Assembly (NCBI GenBank): GCA_001824215.1
Contig: MHWS01000002.1
Span: 1 to 37,797 of the forward strand
Origin: Candidatus Zambryskibacteria bacterium RIFCSPLOWO2_12_FULL_39_16
GTDB lineage: Bacteria; Patescibacteriota; Minisyncoccia; Phycocordibacterales; WO2-35-19
DNA: 37,797 bases
Reading direction: 5' to 3'
Positions 28,239-36,447 of this stretch are shown here, piece after piece (the first letter of the stretch is position 1; every line of letters starts with the position of its first letter). The translations under genes and the position numbers were made by a program. Under the pieces are notes generated by a model that worked only from the letters and a program-made list of their open reading frames with translations, was not told where the DNA came from and did not search any database.

Positions 28239-29513
28239 GTGCTTGATATCAAGTTTATAAGAGAAAACGCAGAGCTCGTGCAAGAAGGCGCCAAGAAAAA
28301 GCGCATAGACTTTGATGTTAAAAAGCTTCTTCTGGTTGATGATAAGAGAAAAGCTATAAACCAAGATATTGAAGTTAAACGGGCCAAACAAAATGAAGTA
28401 AGCCAGAAAATCCCAAAAGCAGATTCAATACAAAGAGAAGCTCTCATAAAAGAAATGCAACCTTTGAAAGAGGAAATGCAAAAACTTGAAGAAGAGTTGA
28501 AAGGGGTGATGGTAGAATGGCAAAAACTCATGGTCACCGTGCCAAATATTCCTGATATGTCAGTACCGGAAGGTGATAGCGATAAAGATAACAAAGAAGT
28601 CAAAATGTGGGGGAAAATTCCAAAATTTGATTTTACTCCAAAAGACCACGTAGAGCTTATGACAAATCTTGGAATGTTAGACCTTGACCGTGGTGCCAAA
28701 GTGGCTGGTTTTCGCGGGTACTTTTTGACGGGTGATGGCGCCAGACTACAATTTGCTCTGTGGCAATTTATCAATGATTTTTTTCAAAAAAAGGCGAAAA
28801 AAGATAATAAATGGATTCCGATGATTGTGCCGTCGCTCCTCCGGCGAGAGCCGTTTATAGGTACGGGATATTTGCCACAAGGTGAAGAAGATTTATATAA
28901 AACTCAAGACGGTCAGTATCTCTCCGGCACGGCTGAAGTGGCTATGATGAGTTATTTTATGGATGAGGTCTTGGATAAAAAAGATTTGCCAAAAAAAATG
29001 CTTGGATTTTCCAATGCATATCGTCGTGAAGCGGGGGCGCATGGCAAAGACACAAAAGGCATCTTGCGCGTCCATGAGTTTTTCAAATTTGAACAAGTTA
29101 TTTTATGCGAAGCCAACCATGAGACTTCTGTGAAGCTCCATGAAGAAATACAGTCAAACACCGAAGAAATCACACAGGCCCTCGGGCTTCCATATCGTGT
29201 GGTGATCAATTGCGCTGGTGATTTGGGGCTGGGTCAGGTTAAGAAGTATGATATTGAAGTTTGGTTGCCTTCAGAAAATGTGTACAAAGAGACGGGTTCC
29301 GCCTCCTATTTTCATGATTTTCAGACTCGTCGCTTAAATATTCGTTATCGCGACGAAGATGGCAAAATGAAATTTGCCCACTCTCTAAACAACACTGCTC
29401 TTTCCGGGAGGCCTCTTATGATGATAGTTGAAAATAACCAACAAGTTGATGGATCAATAATCATACCGGAAGTGCTCCGTCCATATATGGAGGGTAGAGA
29501 AAAAATAAAATAG
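28239..29513 (+). CDS. serS: Seryl-tRNA synthetase (GTG start)
   Basis: N-terminal coiled coil; class II motifs 'FSNAYRREAGAHGKDTKGILRVHEFFKFE', 'NNTALSGRPLMMIVENNQ'. Confidence 0.97.
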   Translation: MLDIKFIRENAELVQEGAKKKRIDFDVKKLLLVDDKRKAINQDIEVKRAKQNEVSQKIPKADSIQREALIKEMQPLKEEMQKLEEELKGVMVEWQKLMVTVPNIPDMSVPEGDSDKDNKEVKMWGKIPKFDFTPKDHVELMTNLGMLDLDRGAKVAGFRGYFLTGDGARLQFALWQFINDFFQKKAKKDNKWIPMIVPSLLRREPFIGTGYLPQGEEDLYKTQDGQYLSGTAEVAMMSYFMDEVLDKKDLPKKMLGFSNAYRREAGAHGKDTKGILRVHEFFKFEQVILCEANHETSVKLHEEIQSNTEEITQALGLPYRVVINCAGDLGLGQVKKYDIEVWLPSENVYKETGSASYFHDFQTRRLNIRYRDEDGKMKFAHSLNNTALSGRPLMMIVENNQQVDGSIIIPEVLRPYMEGREKIK

Positions 29514-29545
29514 GGAATATATATTATAATTAAAAAGATATAATT

Positions 29546-29568
29546 CCCCCTCTTAAGGTAAGAGGGGG
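29546..29568. repeat. Perfect inverted repeat between serS and ftsQ-like gene
   Basis: CCCCCTCTTA-AGG-TAAGAGGGGG. Confidence 0.8.
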
Positions 29569-29580
29569 TAAGGGGGAGTT

Positions 29581-30384
29581 ATGAAAAATAATAGATACAA
29601 AAAAACTTCTTCTATAATTGCTAAAAGACGAAAAGCTAGAAGATATGTCGGTATATTTTTGAAAATAAGCTTGCCAGTGGCTTTTTTTATTGGACTCGTT
29701 TTTCTTTTGCGGGCAGATTTTTTGCAAGTAAAAAGTTTTGAAGTTTTGAGTGCAGAAACTGTACAGACAGAAAGTATAAAAAATGCCGCTTCTGATTTTA
29801 TTTCTGGCACAAATTTTTTCCTCTTACCAAGGTCAAATATACTGTTTTTAAGCAAAGCTAACTTAGCGGCTGCTTTGCTGTCAAAATTTGGAAGATTAGA
29901 AAATGTTGAGGTCAACAAACAATTTTTCAGCCGAAGCATTAAATTGTCTGTTTCAGAAAGGAAAGAAGACTTTTTGTGGTGCTCCGACCAAGGTAAATGC
30001 TTTTTTATGACAAAGGATGGGTTTATTTTTGACTTGGCCAGCTTCGTTGTAGCGGACAAAGTAATTTTTAGAGGTCTTTTAAATGGAAATCCGTTAATGA
30101 AAAATTTCTCTACTCCAGAAAAAATGCAAAACTATTCAGGTTTTATTGAAATCTTAAAAAATGCCGATTTCCAAATTAGTTCCATAAATATCGAGTCAAA
30201 TGATAAAGCAACTGCCAAGTCAAACACGGGCGACATAATATTTAGCCCAGATGAAGAGGATCTTTCCACCGTCGCTCAAAACGTCATTCTTTTAATAAAT
30301 AATATAAAAAGCAAGACTCCATCTGCTCAATTTAGCTATGTTGATGCTCGCTTCGGCAATAAGATTTTCTATAAACTCTATTGA
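29581..30384 (+). CDS. FtsQ/DivIB-like cell division protein (POTRA-type)
   Basis: Basic N-terminus, single TM, 'LQVKSFEVLSAETVQTESIKNAASDFISGTNFFLLP' POTRA-like. Confidence 0.75.
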   Translation: MKNNRYKKTSSIIAKRRKARRYVGIFLKISLPVAFFIGLVFLLRADFLQVKSFEVLSAETVQTESIKNAASDFISGTNFFLLPRSNILFLSKANLAAALLSKFGRLENVEVNKQFFSRSIKLSVSERKEDFLWCSDQGKCFFMTKDGFIFDLASFVVADKVIFRGLLNGNPLMKNFSTPEKMQNYSGFIEILKNADFQISSINIESNDKATAKSNTGDIIFSPDEEDLSTVAQNVILLINNIKSKTPSAQFSYVDARFGNKIFYKLY

Positions 30385-30418
30385 TAATTTCTAAAATTAA
30401 TTTGCTATAATATAAGAT

Positions 30419-30820
30419 ATGTCTGAAGCTTATGAGAGAGACCCGTTTCTTTTGGCTTATGTGAAATGGCATTATGGTCAAGGCTTACGTGAATTTTTTG
30501 GCGTGGCTGGAAATTTTTTGTGGTTTGTTTTTCATTTCTTCTCATTCAAACTGCTTCTTAAGACTTTACTTGCTCCTTGGAAAAGGTTGGGTGAAAATTA
30601 TGAGGGCGGTTTGGATTTAAAAGCTTTTGCTTCTTCTTTGGTCATTAACACTTTGATGAGAGCCGTTGGTTTTGTCACCAAAGTTTTAGTATTGTCGGTT
30701 GGCCTGGTCTCTTATGTCTTGACTCTTATTTTTTCCTTCTTTATTTTTGTTATATGGATTTTGGCGCCTGTAATACTTTTGGGCAGTATCCTGTTGTCAG
30801 TCGCCTTTTTTATAATTTAA
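30419..30820 (+). CDS. Hypothetical multi-pass membrane protein (133 aa)
   Basis: Hydrophobic segments; 31 nt upstream of the membrane Clp ATPase gene. Confidence 0.65.
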   Translation: MSEAYERDPFLLAYVKWHYGQGLREFFGVAGNFLWFVFHFFSFKLLLKTLLAPWKRLGENYEGGLDLKAFASSLVINTLMRAVGFVTKVLVLSVGLVSYVLTLIFSFFIFVIWILAPVILLGSILLSVAFFII

Positions 30821-30848
30821 TCCCCAAAATCTTTTTCGTATTTTTATC

Positions 30849-33266
30849 ATGACCTTTAAAAAACTTAAAAAAATATCGGAGCCACATTTCTACTGCTTGT
30901 TTTTGGACAAGTTTTTTCCTAAGACTATCCGCAACATTTTAAGAAAAGGAGCAGCTCTGGCTTCTCTTGTTTCCTTTGCCCTTTCCTTTGATTCTCTGCC
31001 GCTTTATTTCAGCAAAGCAGACGGCTTATTTTTCTTTTTTATTTTTATCTACCTCACTCTTTCTTTCTTAGAATTTTTTTACCAATCAATGCGAGATGAA
31101 GGTTTGCGGGTAAGGGTAAGAGAAAGCATCATAAATAAAGATAAAATCATTGATTATGCTCTGTCTAGTATATTGTTTGTTACAAATGAAATTGATGTTA
31201 CCTTGGCTTTGTTTGACAGTAAAATTGGTGCAGAAATTCTTATAAGGTCAGGCATATCTCCAGAAAATTTTAAAAATTTTATTTATTCCGAAAGGCCGTC
31301 TATTATGGCCTCATCTTTAAATTTTAGAGATGAATCTGCCAACTTACTTTCATATCTGGATGTTATTTATGATACTGATAAAGCCTTCCAGTCCTTTCTT
31401 TCTCAAAATTCTGTAAATAAAGATGAGTTTATGGGGACTGCAAATTGGATAATGAATACAGAAGACAAAAAATGTAGACAAGGGAGATTTTGGAGCAGAG
31501 AAAATCTGGGAGCCATGCCATCAATTGGCACCAGCTGGTCATATGGAGAATCGGCAGATTTGGGGGAATATGGGGTACCTTTTGAAAACGTCACAAACAT
31601 TTCTTTGTTTGATATTGAAAACGGTTACCGAGACAGGGAAGTGAGGGCTCTCGAAGTAATACTTGAAAGAAGAGAAGAAGCTAATGCCATAATAATAGAC
31701 GACGACGAAAGAGTGGCAAGAGATATTGTTGGCAGGCTTTTAAAAAAGATTAAACTGGGAGTGACTCTGCCGTCTATTGAGCATAAAAATATTATTGAAC
31801 TTGATTCAAATTCCTTAATCGCTTCCTATAAAAATAAAGGCGAGTTTGAGGCGGAACTTTTAAAAATTTTGAACCAATCTGTTTCTGCCGGAAACATCAT
31901 TCTTTACATAAGAGATCTTTCAGGATTTTTGGGGAGCGCCAAAAACTTGGGGGTAAATTTGGCCTCTCTTCTTTCTCCATATCTTGCCTCCAAAAATCTT
32001 CAAATGATTGCTTCTGCGACCAATGCCGATTTTCACTTTTTTATTGAGACCAGTCCCACCCTTCTGGAAAAATTTGAAAGGATTATTCCTGATTCTGTTG
32101 GGGTGGAGGCCTCCGTCGGTGTTATTCTTGAACAAATTCCTTCCCTTGAAAAACAATACGGATTGGTTTTTTCATATCCTTGCATCTTAACTTTAGTCAG
32201 TACCGCCGATCGTTTTGTCACTTATGGAGAAATGCCGGGTAAAGCTCTCAGTCTGCTCACAGAAGTGGCCCCTTGGGCAGTAGAGCGGAAAATACATATA
32301 ATCAGAGAAAACGATGTAAATATTTTTGTTTCTGAAAAAACAGGCATCGTTACGGGAGCAATAAAAGAAAAGGAAGCGGAGAAAATAGAGCACTTGGAAG
32401 AACTTTTGCATAAAAGAGTTATTGGGCAGGACGAAGCGGTAAATGGCATCGCTGACGCTATCAGGCGATCGCGTTCGGGAATAGGCAATCCCAAAAAACC
32501 TCTGGCCTCTTTTCTTTTTATCGGGCCGACCGGAGTGGGCAAGACCGAAGTTTCAAAAGCTCTAGCCGAAAGTTTTTTTGGCGATGAGAAAAAGATGATT
32601 CGTTTTGATATGTCCGAATACAATGGGCCGGAAGCCATATCTCAGCTTATCGGAGATTTCACGGAGAACCGTAGCGGTCTTTTAGCGAGCAGAGTCAGAG
32701 ACAATCCATACAGCATCCTTTTGCTTGATGAATTTGAAAAAGCGGCACCGGATGTTTTGGATTTGTTTTTGCAGATTTTGGATGAGGGTATATTTACCGA
32801 TGCTTTAGGTAAGCAAGTGGGATGTCGCAACCTTATCATCATCGCCACTTCAAATGCCGGCAGCTCACTTATTTGGGATACAATCAAATCAGGCAAGAGT
32901 TTAATGAACTCAAAAGATTCAATCGTGAACTCAATCATAAAAGACAAAATTTTCCGACCGGAACTTTTGAATCGTTTTGATGGGGTTATATTTTTCCACC
33001 CATTGCAAAACAAAGAACTTGAAAATATTGCTAGGCTTGAACTTCAAAAATTGGGAAGGAGATTAAAAGAACAAAATATTGAACTGGTTATAAATGAAGA
33101 GATTATTAATTTTTTGGTAGAGAAGGGAAGTGACCCAGAGTTTGGTGGGCGCTCTATCAACCGAGCTATCCAAAACCAAATAGAAAATATTATTTCACGC
33201 AAAATAGTGAGTGGGCAGGCTAAACCCGGAAGTAAGATTGAAATAAAAAAAGAGGAGCTTCTATAA
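30849..33266 (+). CDS. Membrane-anchored Clp-family ATPase with degenerate D1 and intact D2
   Basis: N-terminal hydrophobic segments; D2 '[24 protein letters not shown]', 'ILLLDEFEKAAPDVLDLFLQILDEG'; no Walker A in the D1 region. Confidence 0.88.
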   Translation: MTFKKLKKISEPHFYCLFLDKFFPKTIRNILRKGAALASLVSFALSFDSLPLYFSKADGLFFFFIFIYLTLSFLEFFYQSMRDEGLRVRVRESIINKDKIIDYALSSILFVTNEIDVTLALFDSKIGAEILIRSGISPENFKNFIYSERPSIMASSLNFRDESANLLSYLDVIYDTDKAFQSFLSQNSVNKDEFMGTANWIMNTEDKKCRQGRFWSRENLGAMPSIGTSWSYGESADLGEYGVPFENVTNISLFDIENGYRDREVRALEVILERREEANAIIIDDDERVARDIVGRLLKKIKLGVTLPSIEHKNIIELDSNSLIASYKNKGEFEAELLKILNQSVSAGNIILYIRDLSGFLGSAKNLGVNLASLLSPYLASKNLQMIASATNADFHFFIETSPTLLEKFERIIPDSVGVEASVGVILEQIPSLEKQYGLVFSYPCILTLVSTADRFVTYGEMPGKALSLLTEVAPWAVERKIHIIRENDVNIFVSEKTGIVTGAIKEKEAEKIEHLEELLHKRVIGQDEAVNGIADAIRRSRSGIGNPKKPLASFLFIGPTGVGKTEVSKALAESFFGDEKKMIRFDMSEYNGPEAISQLIGDFTENRSGLLASRVRDNPYSILLLDEFEKAAPDVLDLFLQILDEGIFTDALGKQVGCRNLIIIATSNAGSSLIWDTIKSGKSLMNSKDSIVNSIIKDKIFRPELLNRFDGVIFFHPLQNKELENIARLELQKLGRRLKEQNIELVINEEIINFLVEKGSDPEFGGRSINRAIQNQIENIISRKIVSGQAKPGSKIEIKKEELL

Positions 33267-33331
33267 AATGGCTCAGTTAAGCTATTTTTAGGAAATAAGC
33301 GGGACAAAATCATATTCTTATGTCAAAAACA

Positions 33332-33359
33332 TTGACATATTTTTTAGCTGTGCTATACT
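33332..33359 (+). promoter_or_regulatory. Sigma70-type promoter
   Basis: TTGACA - 16 nt - TATACT. Confidence 0.75.
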
Positions 33360-33438
33360 GCTTAGGTAACTGATCTTTTCGTTAGTTCTACAGTGAGGTT
33401 GAGAGGTTTTTTAAGCTTGACCCCACAAGGAGTCAGCC

Positions 33439-33498
33439 ATGACCTATTCCCCGCCCAATGGGGTGAAGAGCATTTCCTTTATCGTTGAATCGGACTGA
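33439..33498 (+). CDS. Putative 19-aa small ORF MTYSPPNGVKSISFIVESD
   Basis: AAGGAG upstream of ATG; enclosed by promoter 33332-33359 and terminator 33539-33578. Confidence 0.45.
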   Translation: MTYSPPNGVKSISFIVESD

Positions 33499-33538
33499 CG
33501 ACGCCGGCGGCCGCGGCCATATGGCCCCGCCTGTAAGA

Positions 33539-33578
33539 CCCCCCTCAGCAGAGTATCGCTGAGGGGGTTTTGTTTTTT
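33539..33578 (+). terminator. Strong Rho-independent terminator
   Basis: CCCCCTCAGC-AGAGTATC-GCTGAGGGGG followed by TTTTGTTTTTT. Confidence 0.9.
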
Positions 33579-33594
33579 ATGTTAGGATAAAAAG

Positions 33595-34710
33595 ATGTCT
33601 AATTTTTGGAATGAAATGAAAAAGCCGATACTTTGTCTCGCGCCCATGGCTGATGTCACCGACGCGGCTTTTCGTCACATTATCGCAAAGTATTCAAAAA
33701 ATTCTCACAGCTATGTTACTTATACGGAATTTGTTTCTGCTGATGGATTGGTTTTAGCTCCGGAAAAAGGAAGAAAAAAGCTTTTGAAAGGTTTGGAATA
33801 TTCAGAAATTGAGAGACCTATTGTGGCCCAGTTTTTTACTAGCAGGCCGGAGATAATGGAAAAAGTGGCTGAGCTTGCGGTTATGCTTGGTTTTGATGGA
33901 ATAGATATAAATATGGGATGTCCGGATAAAAGTATAGAAAAACAGGGAGCTGGAGCGGCACTTATAAAGAATCTGCCCCTTGCTCGCGAGCTTATCAAAG
34001 CCGCGAAAAAAGGTGTAGCAGAAGCGGCCAAAAGATTAAATAAAGAAGAAATACCGGTCTCCGTAAAAACAAGGCTAGGTTATAACAAAGATGAACTGGA
34101 GACTTGGCTTCTTCTACTTTTAGCTGAAAATCCGGCGGCTATCATAATCCATGCCCGCACCAGAGAGGAGATGTCAAAAGTGCCAGCCAAGTGGGAGAGA
34201 ATCAAGAGAGCTGTTGAAATTAGAGATGAAATTCAGCCGTCTTCTTCACCAAAAGATCAAAAATGCACGGATATTTTCTTGCTAGAAAATTCCTCGTGCT
34301 CGGCTCAGTCAGCCTCGCAAGGCATTTTTGATTCTTTTAGTTCGAAGACTCGCACTCTTATTATTGGAAATGGTGATGTTGCAGACACTGACGACGCTAT
34401 AAAGAAGTGTCAAGAAACGGGGGCAGATGGAGCCATGCTTGGCAGAGCAATTTTTGGAAATCCGTTTCTTTTTTCTGAACAGACTCCGACTAATGAAGAA
34501 AAAATAAAAGTCTTGCTGGAACATACCAAACTTTTTGAAGAAAAATTCAGGGGGATAAAAAGTTTTGCTGTAATGAAAAAGCATTTCAAGGAATATTTGA
34601 AAGATCTTAGTGCGAGAGACCTTCGTTTCAAACTGATGAGGGCTGAAAATGCAGAAGAAGTGGAGGAAATGATAAAGGATTATTTACCCACATTGCTCTC
34701 TGTGAAGTAA
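33595..34710 (+). CDS. dus: tRNA-dihydrouridine synthase with an in-frame palindromic insert
   Basis: 'LAPMADVTDAAFRHII', 'GIDINMGCPDKSIEKQGAGAALIKN', 'VKTRLGY', 'IIHARTREE', 'IIGNGDV', 'GAMLGRAIFGNP'. Confidence 0.95.
   Translation: MSNFWNEMKKPILCLAPMADVTDAAFRHIIAKYSKNSHSYVTYTEFVSADGLVLAPEKGRKKLLKGLEYSEIERPIVAQFFTSRPEIMEKVAELAVMLGFDGIDINMGCPDKSIEKQGAGAALIKNLPLARELIKAAKKGVAEAAKRLNKEEIPVSVKTRLGYNKDELETWLLLLLAENPAAIIIHARTREEMSKVPAKWERIKRAVEIRDEIQPSSSPKDQKCTDIFLLENSSCSAQSASQGIFDSFSSKTRTLIIGNGDVADTDDAIKKCQETGADGAMLGRAIFGNPFLFSEQTPTNEEKIKVLLEHTKLFEEKFRGIKSFAVMKKHFKEYLKDLSARDLRFKLMRAENAEEVEEMIKDYLPTLLSVK
34251..34338 (+). repeat. Large in-frame composite palindrome in dus (copy G)
   Basis: Outer stem AAAAGATCAAAAATGC / GCATTTTTGATTCTTTT; inner hairpins CACGGATATTTTC/GAAAATTCCTCGTG and GGCT/AGCC. 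Confidence 0.8.
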
Positions 34711-35247
34711 ATATTTATGCAATTTAATGCTTATAAAAAGCCAAACAAAACCTATAATATAACCGGCCAAAACATCAGAAAAATAATGCACCCCAAGATA
34801 CAATCTACTTATTCCAACCAGGGTAATTAAAATAAAAAGAAATATCATGAAAGGTTTTTTTAGATAATGTTTATCGTGTTTCCATATGGTATAGAGAAAA
34901 AATCCGTATAAAGCCACAGCAGCTACGGCATGATAACTAGGGAAAGAAGAAGAAAATTCAGTGTATAAGCCTAGAGCTGGCCTTGGTCTGTTGATGATGT
35001 TCTTAAGTATATATACAGTTATAGAACTGCCGCCTACCGAAAATAGAAGCGGTAAAATTCTGGCGGTGTGCTTGTGGATATAAAAAGAAGCTGCTGACAA
35101 AGCTGTCAATACGCCAATCATCACAGTATTTCCTAAATAGGTGATTGTGAGCATTACAAAAATGAGCCACTCAACCCTATTTGCCACAAAAAAATTTACA
35201 ACAGCTTGGTCTATAAAGTTCATACAAGCAATTATACAATATTGCAT
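34684..35247 (-). CDS. PAP2-family phosphatase (lipid phosphatase-like)
   Basis: 'KNIINRPRP', 'SFPSYHA', 'SRLYLGVHYFSDVLAG' PAP2 motifs; multiple TMs. Confidence 0.9.
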   Translation of the reverse strand: MQYCIIACMNFIDQAVVNFFVANRVEWLIFVMLTITYLGNTVMIGVLTALSAASFYIHKHTARILPLLFSVGGSSITVYILKNIINRPRPALGLYTEFSSSFPSYHAVAAVALYGFFLYTIWKHDKHYLKKPFMIFLFILITLVGISRLYLGVHYFSDVLAGYIIGFVWLFISIKLHKYLLHREQCG

Positions 35248-35270
35248 TAAATATATAAAAACATATACTT

Positions 35271-36365
35271 TTGGCAGATCAGTACAGGTTAAAAAATCAA
35301 AATGAGGAGACGTTAAATTTGAAAGTCGACAAAGAAAGAGCGGAACTGGTGTTTGGACGCTTACTGGACTCTTTTTTTAGAAAGGAATATCCATTTAATC
35401 TACCAAAAGCTAAGGCTCCCCAAGTGATGGAAAATCTTCGGGATTTGTTTGTACTTGGCTCTAGGGAACATGCTTGCTTCTTATTCGCATTGTGTTATTG
35501 GATGAGGGGCGGTATTGATAGTCAAACAGCCACTAAACAACTCGCTCAGTTGTATAGGAATAATCCGGAAATGTTTTTGCCTGAAAAAGTCTATAAATTT
35601 CAGCGGCAAATGATATTGCCGGGTTTGGAACGCCGTTTCGCTCCTATTTTCTTGTCGTCTGAGTTCAAGGCAATAGGATTGGGTTTTAATGTCGAAGAAA
35701 TTGCTGATATTTGGGTGGAGAATTGGCTTAGGATAAAAGATCTTTGGGCCGGCGATCCGCGTGATATATTCAAAGGCGTTTCAACCTATGAAGAAGCATG
35801 TAAGCGTGTCCAAAACAAAAGCAAACGTGGCTTCCATGGATTTCAGGAGAAGATGGTAAGCATGCTCATCTACTTCTATATGGATGCCGATATTTTAGAC
35901 CGTTGGCATTTTCCGATCCCAGTTGATTTTCATGTTTTAAGGATAGTTTTCTCTAACTGTATAATTGTGGCCAAGCCAGCAGAATCAAATGGCAATGGTT
36001 TTTACACCAAATCAGTCCTGATGTCTGTCCGAAAACTTTGTCAAAACTATTGTGTAAAACACAATGTAGACCCGCTTCATCTTTGTGAAGCGATCTGGTT
36101 GTACTCAAGGCTTATGTGCAATCAACACCCAGGCAATCAGAGTGTTGTTGGTGGGAGACATGGTAGAAAAACCGAGCTTCTTCCTGTAAGTCGTTGGAGT
36201 TTAGCACAAATAAGAAATTACAGTAACACTTGTGCTATATGTAGTATCAACGACACATGTAAGTGGTGCATACCATCGGCAGAATATTACATAAGAGGCA
36301 AGCTTGTCCTCAGAGAAGAAAGAGGCAGTCCACCTCAACTGAACTTTTTTCTTTCATCTACTTGA
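35271..36365 (+). CDS. Putative HhH-GPD-like (DNA glycosylase superfamily) protein with C-terminal Cys cluster
   Basis: 'GFQEKMVSMLIYFYMDADILDRWHFPIPVDFHVLRI' resembles HhH plus catalytic Asp; 'CAICSINDTCKWC'; TTG start. Confidence 0.45.
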   Translation: MADQYRLKNQNEETLNLKVDKERAELVFGRLLDSFFRKEYPFNLPKAKAPQVMENLRDLFVLGSREHACFLFALCYWMRGGIDSQTATKQLAQLYRNNPEMFLPEKVYKFQRQMILPGLERRFAPIFLSSEFKAIGLGFNVEEIADIWVENWLRIKDLWAGDPRDIFKGVSTYEEACKRVQNKSKRGFHGFQEKMVSMLIYFYMDADILDRWHFPIPVDFHVLRIVFSNCIIVAKPAESNGNGFYTKSVLMSVRKLCQNYCVKHNVDPLHLCEAIWLYSRLMCNQHPGNQSVVGGRHGRKTELLPVSRWSLAQIRNYSNTCAICSINDTCKWCIPSAEYYIRGKLVLREERGSPPQLNFFLSST

Positions 36366-36402
36366 TGCGCTATGATGATAAACTCTCATAGCGCATTTGT
36401 TT
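36365..36402 (+). terminator. Rho-independent terminator
   Basis: TGCGCTATGA...TCATAGCGCA followed by TTTGTTTT. Confidence 0.75.
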
Positions 36403-36421
36403 TATTTATTATAAAAAATCA

Positions 36422-36444
36422 CTCCCCGCAAAGATCTGCGGGGA
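36422..36444 (-). terminator. Terminator hairpin for the minus-strand gene
   Basis: CTCCCCGCA-AAGATC-TGCGGGGAG. Confidence 0.65.
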
Positions 36445-36447
36445 GCA

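Noticed and set aside
28203-28391. N-terminal extension of the dprA ORF
   Set aside because: Antisense to the serS start and not DprA-like; start at 28202 preferred
33501-33531. GCCGGCGGCCGCGGCCATATGG resembling a cloning polylinker (NotI/SacII/NdeI)
   Set aside because: It forms a plausible hairpin in a natural promoter-sORF-terminator context; restriction-site resemblance alone is weak, though contamination was considered
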